This document shows positions 1 to 8,813 of a stretch of DNA of 64,000 nucleotides, piece by piece. The notes under the pieces were generated by a model, which was not told the origin of the DNA, ran no database searches, and worked only from the letters and a program-made list of their open reading frames with translations. Within the stretch, counting starts at the first letter, position 1. Each line of letters opens with the position of its first letter. Position numbers and translations under genes: made by a program. The DNA is from Ornithinimicrobium pratense (GTDB taxonomy: Bacteria; Actinomycetota; Actinomycetes; Actinomycetales; Dermatophilaceae): the NCBI RefSeq assembly GCF_008843165.1, contig NZ_CP044427.1, positions 2,852,001 to 2,916,000 on the forward strand, read 5' to 3'.

Positions 1-852
1 CATGGAAGGAAAAAGCAGCGCATTCGCTTCGGACCGGACGTGCTTTTCCAGGTGCTGCTCCAGGGCGGGGACGATGTGCGGCGGCACGCTCACCTCTCGA
101 GTCCCGGCGGCCGACTTCGGTGTGCCGACGATCGGCTGGCCCTTCACCCATGTCACCGCCCGGGTGACCTTGACGACACCACGGTTCAGGTCGAGGTCGC
201 GCCGGCGCAGCTCAAGCACCTCCCCCACCCGGAGTGCGCACCAGGCGCAGAGTAGGACAACGGCACCGAGCTGGTCCGGCATCTTCTTCACGAGCACGTC
301 CAGTTCGGGAAGCGTCGCCGGGTGGATCTCCTTCTTGGTCGGGGGGTTGGACGCGGACCGCACCCGGCAGGGGTTGCTGGCGAGGAGCTCGTCGGTGACG
401 GCGGTGCTGAGGATGGCTCGAAGCAGCGCGTAGGCGCGGGCGTTGACCGTCGGGTGCTTCGGTGACAGTCCGGCCCACCACCGACGCACGAGAGCCGGCG
501 TGAGGTCGGGGACGAGAAGCTCACCGAACGCCGGCTCCAGGTATCGCCGCAGCAGATGCTGGTAGCCCTCCCGGGTCCGCGGTTTGAGGGACCGGTCGGC
601 CAGCCACTGCCGGGCGTACTCGTCGAAGGTGGGCGGCGCCAGCCGCTTTGCAATCTCGGCCCGACGCATGGGGGCGACCCAGTCGTCACGGTTGGCCAGC
701 GCCCACTCCTGGCCCAGCCAGGCCTCGGCGTCACCCTTCGAGGAGAAGGTGTGCGGCGCGGTATGCCGCTGCAGGTCTGGCCCGGTGTAGCTCGCCTGCC
801 ACCGCTTGCTCGGCAGCCGGCGCAGTGCCCCGAAGCCTCGTCTCGTCGCCAT
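1..852 (-). CDS. Tyrosine site-specific integrase (partial, C-terminus beyond the left edge)
   Basis: The minus-strand frame from ATG 852 to base 1 is open for 284 codons with no stop, so the gene continues past the window edge. Residues 1-60 resemble the AP2-like arm-binding domain of actinobacterial element and phage integrases (GALRRLPSKRWQASYTG). Residues 75-165 form the core-binding SAM-like domain. The catalytic domain starts near 175, with the first catalytic arginine in CALRVGEVLEL (R208) and the beta-hairpin lysine in TPKSAAGTREV (K246). The HxxR and tyrosine motifs would lie outside the window. The gene starts 152 bp from the 3' end of a tRNA-Thr, the usual setting of an integrated element, which should extend leftward. 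Integrity of the active site cannot be judged here. Confidence 0.88.
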   Translation of the reverse strand, partial: MATRRGFGALRRLPSKRWQASYTGPDLQRHTAPHTFSSKGDAEAWLGQEWALANRDDWVAPMRRAEIAKRLAPPTFDEYARQWLADRSLKPRTREGYQHLLRRYLEPAFGELLVPDLTPALVRRWWAGLSPKHPTVNARAYALLRAILSTAVTDELLASNPCRVRSASNPPTKKEIHPATLPELDVLVKKMPDQLGAVVLLCAWCALRVGEVLELRRRDLDLNRGVVKVTRAVTWVKGQPIVGTPKSAAGTREVSVPPHIVPALEQHLEKHVRSEANALLFPSM

Positions 853-866
853 CGGCCACCCCATCT

Positions 867-895
867 CGTGCAACAGCGTGCAACATACGTGCAAC
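867..895. repeat. Three helically phased 8-bp direct repeats (CGTGCAAC) between integrase and tRNA
   Basis: CGTGCAAC occurs at 867-874, 877-884 and 888-895, with spacings of 10 and 11 bp, about one helical turn. The array lies just upstream of the integrase start and between it and the tRNA. By analogy with phage and ICE systems, these could be integrase arm-type sites or excisionase (recombination directionality factor) sites. That role is inference. Confidence 0.75.
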
Positions 896-1003
896 AAGAG
901 TGGGGCTTTGTGCTCACTTCTGTCAACGCGTGACCACGGCCGCGAACGCGGTGGATCCGGCATACTTGCAGGTCAGCGGCCTACAATGCCTGGTCAGAAC
1001 GAG

Positions 1004-1076
1004 AGCTGGCGAAGGGACTCGAACCCTCAACCACCTGTTTACAAGACAGGTGCGCTACCAATTGCGCCACGCCAGC
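1004..1076 (-). tRNA. tRNA-Thr, anticodon TGT
   Basis: The minus strand folds as a complete cloverleaf. The acceptor stem is GCTGGCG/CGCCAGC, the D stem GCGC/GCGC, and the anticodon stem CCTGT/ACAGG encloses loop CTTGTAA with anticodon TGT. The T arm GAGGG/CCCTT carries the TTCGAGT loop. The discriminator base is T and no CCA is encoded. The 3' end faces the integrase, so the 3' part of the tRNA is the probable attachment core. Confidence 0.95.
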
Positions 1077-1122
1077 GGAACCGACCGCAGGGCCGGCGAC
1101 TGCGATGCTACCTGCGCCGAGG

Positions 1123-1165
1123 CTGAGGCCCGGCATCCGCAACAGGAGCGGGTGCCGGGCCTCAG
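1123..1165 (-). terminator. Strong hairpin terminator downstream of the rpf-like gene
   Basis: The arms CTGAGGCCCGGCA (1123-1135) and TGCCGGGCCTCAG (1153-1165) pair perfectly over 13 bp, with a few more pairs inside. The hairpin lies 18 bp after the rpf stop. There is no clear U-tract, as is common in high-GC actinobacteria. Confidence 0.7.
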
Positions 1166-1183
1166 GCGCACGATCGGAGAGGG

Positions 1184-2299
1184 TCAGCCGACCTTGCTGA
1201 CGATCCCGCTGTAGACGAAGCCGTTGCGGTCGGCCAGCTTGATCCAGCCGTTGCTCTGCGGCGTGCCACGCAGCTGCGTGCCGTGGCCGGCGCCGCCGAT
1301 CACCGAGTGGTTGGTGCCCGGGCCGGAGCGGATGTTGGCGCCGCCGGGAGCGGAGACCCGGTAGGTGGAGGCCTCGCCGGGCGGGGCCGGGGACGGCGGC
1401 GGCGTGGGGGACCCGACGGGGGCGAGCGTGGTCAGGCTGATCCAGCCACGGCCGTCGGAGAGCTTGACCCAGCCGTTGCTGGCCGCGCCGGTGACCTGGG
1501 TGCCGCGGGCCGCGCCACCGACGACGCGATGGTTCAGGCCCGGGCCGGAGCGGATGTTGGCGCCGACGCTCGCGGACACCTGCCAGGTGCCGGTCTCCCC
1601 CGGCGGCGGGGTCGGGTCGGACGGCGGCGGGGTCGGCGGCGCCGGCGGCGGGGTCGGTGTCCCCGGGTTGCTGGTGGTCAGCGTGGTCAGGCTGACCCAG
1701 CCGCGGCCGTCAGAGATCCTGACCCAGCCGTTGCTGGCGGTGCCGACGACCTGGGTGCCGCGGGCGGCGCTGCCGACGACGGCGAAGTGGGTGCCGGGCC
1801 CGGAGCGGATGTTCGCACCGGCACCGGCGGACACCCACCAGGTGCCCGTCTCACCCGGCGGCGGGGTCGGCGGCGCCGGGTCCTCGGTGCCCGGGTAGGG
1901 CTGGCTGCCGTTCTGCAGCGTCAGTCCGGCGCGCACCGAGCACACCGGCCAGGCGCCCGGGCCCTGCACCTGCAGGACCCGCTGGGCGACCTGGATCTGC
2001 TGCAGCTTGGTGGCCTGGTGGGCGTAGGCCGCGAACTCCTGGCCGCCGAAGCCGACCCAGGTGGGCTGGTAGAACTGCAGGCCCCCGTAGTAGCCGTTTC
2101 CGGTGTTGATGTGCCAGTTGCCAGTGGACTCACACTGGGCGACGCGGTCCCACACATTGTGGTTGTGGGCCGAGGCGGCAGGGGCGGTCAGGCCCACGGT
2201 GGCGAGGGAGGCAGCGCTGGCCAGGCCGAGATAGCCTGCCCGGCGGACGACGGAACGGGCGCGGGTCGCAGGGGCGCGATGTTGAGCGGGGCGGGCCAT
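1184..2299 (-). CDS. Secreted Rpf-like transglycosylase with three SH3 repeats
   Basis: This 371-aa secreted protein should cleave peptidoglycan, as resuscitation-promoting factors do. A basic N-terminus and hydrophobic stretch end at an AxA site (ASA, about residue 44). The Rpf/transglycosylase-like domain follows at about 47-125 (WDRVAQCESTGNWHINTGNG), with the catalytic Glu in CES and paired cysteines. Three bacterial SH3 modules then follow, each with an ANIRSGPGTxxxVVG core, separated by Pro/Thr-rich linkers at about 150-210, 235-295 and 310-370. They probably bind the cell wall. A Crp-type palindrome lies about 95-110 bp upstream. A weak -10 (TAGTTT) is at 2359-2364. The ATG at 2299 has an AGGACC-like ribosome site. 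Confidence 0.9.
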   Translation of the reverse strand: MARPAQHRAPATRARSVVRRAGYLGLASAASLATVGLTAPAASAHNHNVWDRVAQCESTGNWHINTGNGYYGGLQFYQPTWVGFGGQEFAAYAHQATKLQQIQVAQRVLQVQGPGAWPVCSVRAGLTLQNGSQPYPGTEDPAPPTPPPGETGTWWVSAGAGANIRSGPGTHFAVVGSAARGTQVVGTASNGWVRISDGRGWVSLTTLTTSNPGTPTPPPAPPTPPPSDPTPPPGETGTWQVSASVGANIRSGPGLNHRVVGGAARGTQVTGAASNGWVKLSDGRGWISLTTLAPVGSPTPPPSPAPPGEASTYRVSAPGGANIRSGPGTNHSVIGGAGHGTQLRGTPQSNGWIKLADRNGFVYSGIVSKVG

Positions 2300-2393
2300 G
2301 GAGGTCCTTCCGGCGAAGATGTGTGATGCGTGAGGCGTCTGGGACTGACGCCCGCACCAAACTAGGCCATCACCGCCGCTGCGGGGAAGCGAA

Positions 2394-2409
2394 TGTGACC
2401 AGGGTCACG
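2394..2409. promoter_or_regulatory. Crp/GlxR-type binding site upstream of the rpf-like gene
   Basis: TGTGACCAGGGTCACG matches the TGTGA-N6-TCACA consensus at 9 of 10 positions. It lies about 40 bp upstream of a weak -10 for the rpf-like gene. Control of rpfA by the Crp homologue Rv3676 is established in M. tuberculosis. Conservation of that control here is inference. Confidence 0.65.
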
Positions 2410-2471
2410 TCGCGCCTTCCCCCAGATCATCACTTGGGTGCGCTATCGGCGGTATACCGTGCCCGCCTCGG

Positions 2472-2488
2472 CGGTGCCATGGGCACCG
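2472..2488 (-). terminator. Short hairpin after the kinase gene
   Basis: CGGTGCC and GGCACCG form a 7-bp stem with a 3-nt loop immediately downstream of the kinase stop at 2493. There is no U-tract, so termination is only possible. Confidence 0.4.
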
Positions 2489-2492
2489 GTGG

Positions 2493-4430
2493 TCAGGGCA
2501 GGGTGAAGGGGACCAGGTCGAGCAGTGTGGTGCCCGGAGGGAGCGGCCACCAGGAGACGCGGTCACCACCCTGGTAGGCAGCGAACCCCAGCACGGCGGC
2601 ACCGACCAGGCACCCCACCACCAGGACGACCGTGGCCGCACCCTCGGGGACGGTGGCGCGGACCGTGGTGCGCGATCCGCGGCGCAGTGAGGTGCTGGCC
2701 AGGCCCCACCAGCTCAGCCCACCACCGACGAGTGCCCCGACGGCCATCGACAGGGGCTGCTCCGGCCCGACGCCGGCGAGCAGCTCCGTGCTCGTCACCA
2801 ACCCGGAGAAGACGAGCGCGACGACCGCAGCCATGGCCACCGGCAGCAGGAGCGAGAACGCGGTGGACACCGTGGCCACCACCAGGTGGACCGGGGAGGC
2901 CAGCACGGTGACCGGCACGTCGGTCGCTCGCTTGCCTGCCCGGTGGCGGCGCAGGACCAGCCCGGTCACGGTGCGGTCCACGGTGCGGGCGCCCACGGCC
3001 CACAGGGCATATAACCCCCACGCCACCAGCGGGACCACGGCGGCCAGCCCGACGAAGGCCGCAAGCATCGCCGTCAACGTCCCGGTCCGGGCCCGCCGCC
3101 CGATGCGCGGGTCGAGCTCAGGCTGCTCCGGGCCGTAGGGATCCTCCGCAAAGCCGTAGGGATCCTCGGCATACCCGTCGTGATACCCCTCGTGTCCGGC
3201 CGGGCCATAGTGCTCCGGCCGTGGTGCGGGTTCGCGCCAGCCGGGGCCGGGGTCCTGTGCCCGGGATTCCTCCTCGTACGGCCGCGACACCGGGGTCCTC
3301 CGGGTCCGGGCGACGGTCCGCTGCGGCGCGACTTGGGTCGGGTCGGTCAGCTCGTGCAGGTGGGTCTGGTCCGCACCGGCCCCCCACTCGGGATCCGGGG
3401 GGAGGACCGGCAACGCCCCGGTCACGTCCTCGTGCCGGGCATACCGCTCCAGGCCATCCAGCACCTGGTCCTCCGTGGGGCGCCGGGCCGGGTCCGGGTC
3501 CAGGGCCGCGGCGAGCAGGGGACGCAACCCCGGGTCGACACCGTCCAGCTGCAGCCGCCCGCGGGACACGCGGTCCAGGACAACGGTGATCGGCCCCCGA
3601 CCGAAGGGCGGGTGGCCCGAGGCGGCATACGCCAAGGTGGCCGCCCAGCCCCACCAGTCGGTAGCCCGGCTGACCGCTCCCCCCTCGGCGATCTCCGGCG
3701 ACAGGTAGCCCGGGGTGCCCATGACCAGCCCCGTCGAGGTCAGCCGCACGTCGTCGGCGAGCTGGGCGATGCCGAAGTCGATGACGACCGGCTCCCGCGC
3801 CCCGGGCTCCCCCACGAGCAGCACATTGCCGGGCTTGAGGTCGCGGTGCACGATCCCCACCTCGTGGATCGCGTGCAGCGCGCTGGCCAGCCCCCGGGCC
3901 ACACCCAGCAGCTCCTCGCCGTGCAGCGGGCCCTCCTCGTCCACCACTGCGTCCAGGGGCGGGCCGGGCACGAAGTCGGTGACGATGTAGGGCGCGGGCC
4001 CGTCCACGTCGGCGTCGAGGACTGCCGCGACCTGTGGGTGATGCACCCGGGCCAGCGTGTGCACCTCCCGGCGCAACCGCTCACGAGCCCCCTCGTCGTG
4101 GGCGATGTGCGGCCGCAGCACCTTGATCGCGACCTCGCGGCCGGGGTGGCGCCGGTCCGCGGCCCGCCAGACCACTCCCATGCCTCCCTCACCGACTCGC
4201 TCGAGCAGTTCATAGCGGCCCAGCCGGCGCGGCACCACGACCGACACCGGCTCGGTGGGGTGCTGGGTGGGTTGCTCGGTGGGGCGCTCCCTGGCGTACT
4301 CAGCGGCCGCGCGCCCGTCCGCGGCGTACTGCCCCTCCCCCGGCTCACCCGTCCCCGGCATGGGCACCGGCCGGGTCCCGCCCACTGCCGGGCGGGAGGA
4401 TCGGGGCAGCTCGGTGGTCACGGGCTCCAC
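2493..4430 (-). CDS. Membrane-anchored Ser/Thr protein kinase (PknB-like catalytic domain)
   Basis: This 645-aa eukaryote-type kinase has a disordered N-terminus (1-65) and a catalytic domain at about 70-335. The glycine-rich loop is GEGGMG, the ATP lysine is K103 (AIK), HRDLKPGN starts near 195, DFG is at 218-220, and GTPGYLSPE is the activation segment. A Pro/Arg-rich linker contains a 21-bp duplicated segment (3132-3173) that repeats an AEDPYG peptide. The last about 190 residues hold four predicted membrane helices. No PASTA or other sensor domain is visible, so any signal must come through the membrane part. The stated start is GTG 4430. A GTG at 4421 has a TACCGT box 7 nt upstream and fits a leaderless start better. 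The gene is divergent from otsA. Confidence 0.9.
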   Translation of the reverse strand: MEPVTTELPRSSRPAVGGTRPVPMPGTGEPGEGQYAADGRAAAEYARERPTEQPTQHPTEPVSVVVPRRLGRYELLERVGEGGMGVVWRAADRRHPGREVAIKVLRPHIAHDEGARERLRREVHTLARVHHPQVAAVLDADVDGPAPYIVTDFVPGPPLDAVVDEEGPLHGEELLGVARGLASALHAIHEVGIVHRDLKPGNVLLVGEPGAREPVVIDFGIAQLADDVRLTSTGLVMGTPGYLSPEIAEGGAVSRATDWWGWAATLAYAASGHPPFGRGPITVVLDRVSRGRLQLDGVDPGLRPLLAAALDPDPARRPTEDQVLDGLERYARHEDVTGALPVLPPDPEWGAGADQTHLHELTDPTQVAPQRTVARTRRTPVSRPYEEESRAQDPGPGWREPAPRPEHYGPAGHEGYHDGYAEDPYGFAEDPYGPEQPELDPRIGRRARTGTLTAMLAAFVGLAAVVPLVAWGLYALWAVGARTVDRTVTGLVLRRHRAGKRATDVPVTVLASPVHLVVATVSTAFSLLLPVAMAAVVALVFSGLVTSTELLAGVGPEQPLSMAVGALVGGGLSWWGLASTSLRRGSRTTVRATVPEGAATVVLVVGCLVGAAVLGFAAYQGGDRVSWWPLPPGTTLLDLVPFTLP

Positions 4431-4462
4431 GGTATGCGCTCTCCATGAGTCGGGGGTGAGAA

Positions 4463-4483
4463 GGTGACGGGCGAGCCGTCACC
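4463..4483. repeat. Inverted repeat between the kinase and otsA
   Basis: GGTGACGG (4463-4470) and CCGTCACC (4476-4483) form a perfect 8-bp inverted repeat with a 5-nt spacer in the divergent intergenic region. It could be an operator or a leader hairpin. No specific regulator is identified. Confidence 0.5.
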
Positions 4484-4550
4484 CGGAGCGGCCTACCTCT
4501 AGGGTGGGCAAGGCAGATTCGCTCCAGAGCCTGACGAACGAAGGGGTCAG

Positions 4551-6025
<1,475 letters not shown>

Positions 6026-6026
<1 letters not shown>

Positions 6027-6808
6027 TGCCCCTCTCCCCCGATCTGCTCGCCGCCGTGGAGGCCTTCGCCGGCCGTCCGACGCTGCTGGTCGCCACCGAC
6101 TTCGACGGAGCCCTGGCCCCGCTGGTGCCGGACCCCAGCGACTCCCGCCCGGTCGAGGGGGGTATGGAGCGCCTCACCGAGCTCGCCGCCCTGCCCGGGG
6201 TGACGGTCTCCCTGGTGAGCGGACGTGCGCTGCGCGACCTCGCCGTGCTCTCCGGCGCGACGCCGGAGATGGTGCTGCTCGGCTCGCACGGCGCGGAAGA
6301 CTCCCGGCACCGCGAAGGGCTCGCGCTCACCGAGGCGCAGCAGGCGTTGCTGGCCGCGCTCGATGACGAGCTGGCCACCCTGGTCGAGGACCACCCCGGC
6401 GCCTGGGTCGAGCACAAGCCCGCCGGCCGGGTGGTGCACACCCGCCGGATGGACCCCGTGGCCGGACCCGCCGCCCTGGACGCGGCGTCCGCCCTGGGGG
6501 CACGGCATACCGCGCTGGTGGCCACCCCCGGCAAGGAGGTCGTCGAGCTCGCCGTCGCCCACGTCGGCAAGGGCGCGGCGCTGCTCGGGCTGGCCGAGGA
6601 CCTCGGGGTGGACGCCGTCTTCTACGCCGGGGACGACGTCACCGACGAGCACGGTTTCGCCGCGCTGGCCGCCAACGACCGCGAGGAGCGGGCCGCCCGC
6701 CGGCTGACCGTCCGGGTCGGCGACGGCGAGACCGCCGCGCAGCACCGGGTCGCCGACGAGCACGAGCTGGTGGAGGTCTTCCAGGCGCTGCTGGACGCCC
6801 GCCGTTGA
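6026..6808 (+). CDS. otsB: Trehalose-6-phosphate phosphatase
   Basis: This 260-aa HAD-superfamily phosphatase converts trehalose 6-phosphate to trehalose. HAD motif I is near the N-terminus (VATDFDGALAPL), motif II is SLVSGR, and motif IV is in YAGDDVTDEHGF. ATG 6026 overlaps the otsA TGA. The frame stays open further upstream inside otsA, but the coupled ATG gives the family's expected N-terminus. It is convergent with lacI. Confidence 0.94.
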
Positions 6809-6813
6809 GCGGG

Positions 6814-6845
6814 CCCGCGCCGGCGGTTACCCGCGCCGGCGGTTG
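6814..6845. repeat. 16-bp tandem duplication between otsB and lacI
   Basis: CCCGCGCCGGCGGTTA at 6814-6829 is repeated with one change at 6830-6845, in the 49-bp gap between convergent otsB and lacI. Each unit contains the palindrome GCCGGC, so it may also work as a weak bidirectional terminator. Confidence 0.55.
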
Positions 6846-6857
6846 CCCGCGACGGCC

Positions 6858-7880
6858 TCAACCCGGCGGGGCCGTCGAGCCGCGGAGGATGAGCTCTGGG
6901 GCGAAGAGGTACTCCCGGTGCTCGACCTCCTCGCCCGCGATCTCGCCGAGCACCGCCCCCACCGCAACCTCCGCCATCGCGTTGACGTTCATCCGCAGGG
7001 TGGTCAGCGGCGGGTCGACGAACCCGATGAAGGGCACGTCGTCGCTGCCGATGACGGACAGCTCGCCGGGGACGGCGCAGCCGAGCTGGTCCGCGGCGCG
7101 CAGCACGCCCAGCGCCATCACGTCCGAGCCGGCGATGATCGCGGTCGCGCCCGCCTCGATGAGCTGCTTGCCGGCAGCGGCGCCGCCCTCGACGGTGAAC
7201 AGCGTGGTGCTGACCATCTCGTCACCGTCGAAGCCAGGCACGTCGGCCATCAGCTCATGGAAGGCTTCGGCGCGCCGCTGTACCGGGACGTAGCGGGCCG
7301 GGCCGGTGGCGAAGCCGACCCGGGTGTGCCCCAGGTCACGCAGGTGGCGCACCGCCAGTTGCATCGCGGCCCGGTCGTCATGGCTGACGAAGGTCGCGTC
7401 GACGTCCTCCCGGTAGCCGTTGATGAGCACCATCGGCAGGCCGCGCTCACGCAGCTCGGCATACCGCTGGGTGCCGGCGCGGGTGTCGGCGTGCTGGCCG
7501 CTGACGAAGACGATCCCGGAGACGCCCCGGTCCAGGAGCATCTGGACGTACTCGTCCTCGTGCACCCCGCCCGGGGTCTGCGTGCACAGCACCGGGGTGT
7601 AACCAGCTCCGGCGAGCTGGGTCTCGACGATCTGGGCGAACATCGGGAAGACCGGGTTGGTCAGCTCGGGCACGACCAGCCCGATGAGGCCGGCGCTGCT
7701 GCGCCGCAGCTTGCTGGGCCGCTCGTAGCCCAGCACGTCGATGGCGGTGAGCACCGACTGCCGGGTGGCGGCCGCGACCCCGGGCTTGTCGTTGAGCACC
7801 CTGCTCACGGTCGCCTCGCTGACCCCGGCATAGGACGCGAGGTCGGCCAGCCGGGGTGTGGCAGCGCTCACGGTGCTCAC
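6858..7880 (-). CDS. LacI-family regulator of the maltose-type transport operon
   Basis: This 340-aa protein has an N-terminal LacI helix-turn-helix (RLADLASYAGVSEATVSRVLN, about 9-29) and a periplasmic-binding-protein-like effector domain (LIGLVVPELTNPVFPMFAQI onward). It is the last gene of malE-malF-malG-lacI. GTG 7880 overlaps the malG stop (GTGA). The likely operator is the array of TTGCA motifs upstream of malE at 12105-12142. Assignment as the MalR-type repressor rests on position. The inducer (maltose, trehalose or another sugar) cannot be read from sequence. Confidence 0.9.
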   Translation of the reverse strand: MSTVSAATPRLADLASYAGVSEATVSRVLNDKPGVAAATRQSVLTAIDVLGYERPSKLRRSSAGLIGLVVPELTNPVFPMFAQIVETQLAGAGYTPVLCTQTPGGVHEDEYVQMLLDRGVSGIVFVSGQHADTRAGTQRYAELRERGLPMVLINGYREDVDATFVSHDDRAAMQLAVRHLRDLGHTRVGFATGPARYVPVQRRAEAFHELMADVPGFDGDEMVSTTLFTVEGGAAAGKQLIEAGATAIIAGSDVMALGVLRAADQLGCAVPGELSVIGSDDVPFIGFVDPPLTTLRMNVNAMAEVAVGAVLGEIAGEEVEHREYLFAPELILRGSTAPPG

Positions 7881-8812
7881 TTCACCGAGCCGGAGGTGAG
7901 CCCGCCGATGAGCTGCCTCTGCAGGCTCAGGTAGACCAGCACCGGCGGGATCGAGGCGATGAGCGCGCCTGCAGCGAACATCCCGAAGTAGGTGTTGCGG
8001 TCGGCCATGTTCAGCGAGTACAGGCCGATGCCGAGGGTGCGCTGGTCCTGGTCGAGCAGGAAGATGCTGGCCAGCATGAACTCGCCCCAGAGGGTGACGA
8101 AGGCCAGGATCCCGACGGTGGCCAGGATCGGCGCGACCAGGCGCAGGGTCATGGTGAAGAAGATTCGCGCGTGCCCCGCGCCGTCCATCTTGGCCGCCTC
8201 GTCCATCTCCTTGGGCACCGTGTCGAAGTAGCCCTTGAGCAGCCAGACGTTGGAGCCCATCGCGCCGCCCAGGTAGACCAGCAGCAGGCCCCAGATGGTG
8301 TTCAGGCCGATCTGCGGGATGACGTCACCGATGCGCAGGAACATGATGTAGAGCGCCGGGAAGGCCAGCATCACCGGGAACATCTGGGCCAGCAGCAGGG
8401 CCATCAGACCGGGGCGTCGACCGGCCCACCGCAGCCGGGAGAAGGCGTAGGCAGCCATCGCCCCGATGAAGACCTGGAAGATTGTGCCCACGCCGGCGAC
8501 GATGAGGCTGTTGCGGAACCAGGTCCAGAACGGGAACGTCCCGGAGTTGAACAGGTCGGTGAAGTTCTTGGTCGAGAAGGTCTGCGGCAGCGGCGAGGTC
8601 GCGCTGAGGGTGCCGACCGGGTTCAGCGCGGCGGACAGGATGTAGAGCACCGGGAACAGCGCCCAGGCCACCGCGACCAGCGCGAGCGCGTGCCGCCACC
8701 ACACGCCGGACCGGGGCCTGGTCACGGTCGAGGTGCTGGTGTGCCGCTTCGGCCGGCGCGGGCGGGGGGCCATCGCGGCGGCGGTGTTGGCGGCGGTCGT
8801 GGACTGAGTCAT
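7877..8812 (-). CDS. malG: Maltose-type ABC transporter permease MalG
   Basis: This 311-aa inner-membrane permease has six predicted helices. Near residue 205 it carries the EAA loop EMDEAAKMDGAGHARIF, which contacts the ATPase. The N-terminal about 35 residues are Thr/Arg-rich and variable. ATG 8812 follows the malF stop by 1 bp, and the gene overlaps lacI at the other end. With MalE and MalF it forms an ABC importer for maltose or related alpha-glucosides. The likely ATPase is the MsiK-type protein encoded divergently at 12292. Exact substrate is inference. Confidence 0.92.
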   Translation of the reverse strand: MTQSTTAANTAAAMAPRPRRPKRHTSTSTVTRPRSGVWWRHALALVAVAWALFPVLYILSAALNPVGTLSATSPLPQTFSTKNFTDLFNSGTFPFWTWFRNSLIVAGVGTIFQVFIGAMAAYAFSRLRWAGRRPGLMALLLAQMFPVMLAFPALYIMFLRIGDVIPQIGLNTIWGLLLVYLGGAMGSNVWLLKGYFDTVPKEMDEAAKMDGAGHARIFFTMTLRLVAPILATVGILAFVTLWGEFMLASIFLLDQDQRTLGIGLYSLNMADRNTYFGMFAAGALIASIPPVLVYLSLQRQLIGGLTSGSVK

Positions 8813-8813
8813 G

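Noticed and set aside
2300..2492. c-di-AMP (ydaO-type) riboswitch ahead of the rpf-like gene, as seen in some actinobacteria
   Set aside because: I could not identify the conserved core. The leader from the likely -10 is only about 50 nt.
4463..4483. Crp site between the kinase and otsA
   Set aside because: GTGA and TCAC are present, but the spacer between them is 11 nt, not 6.
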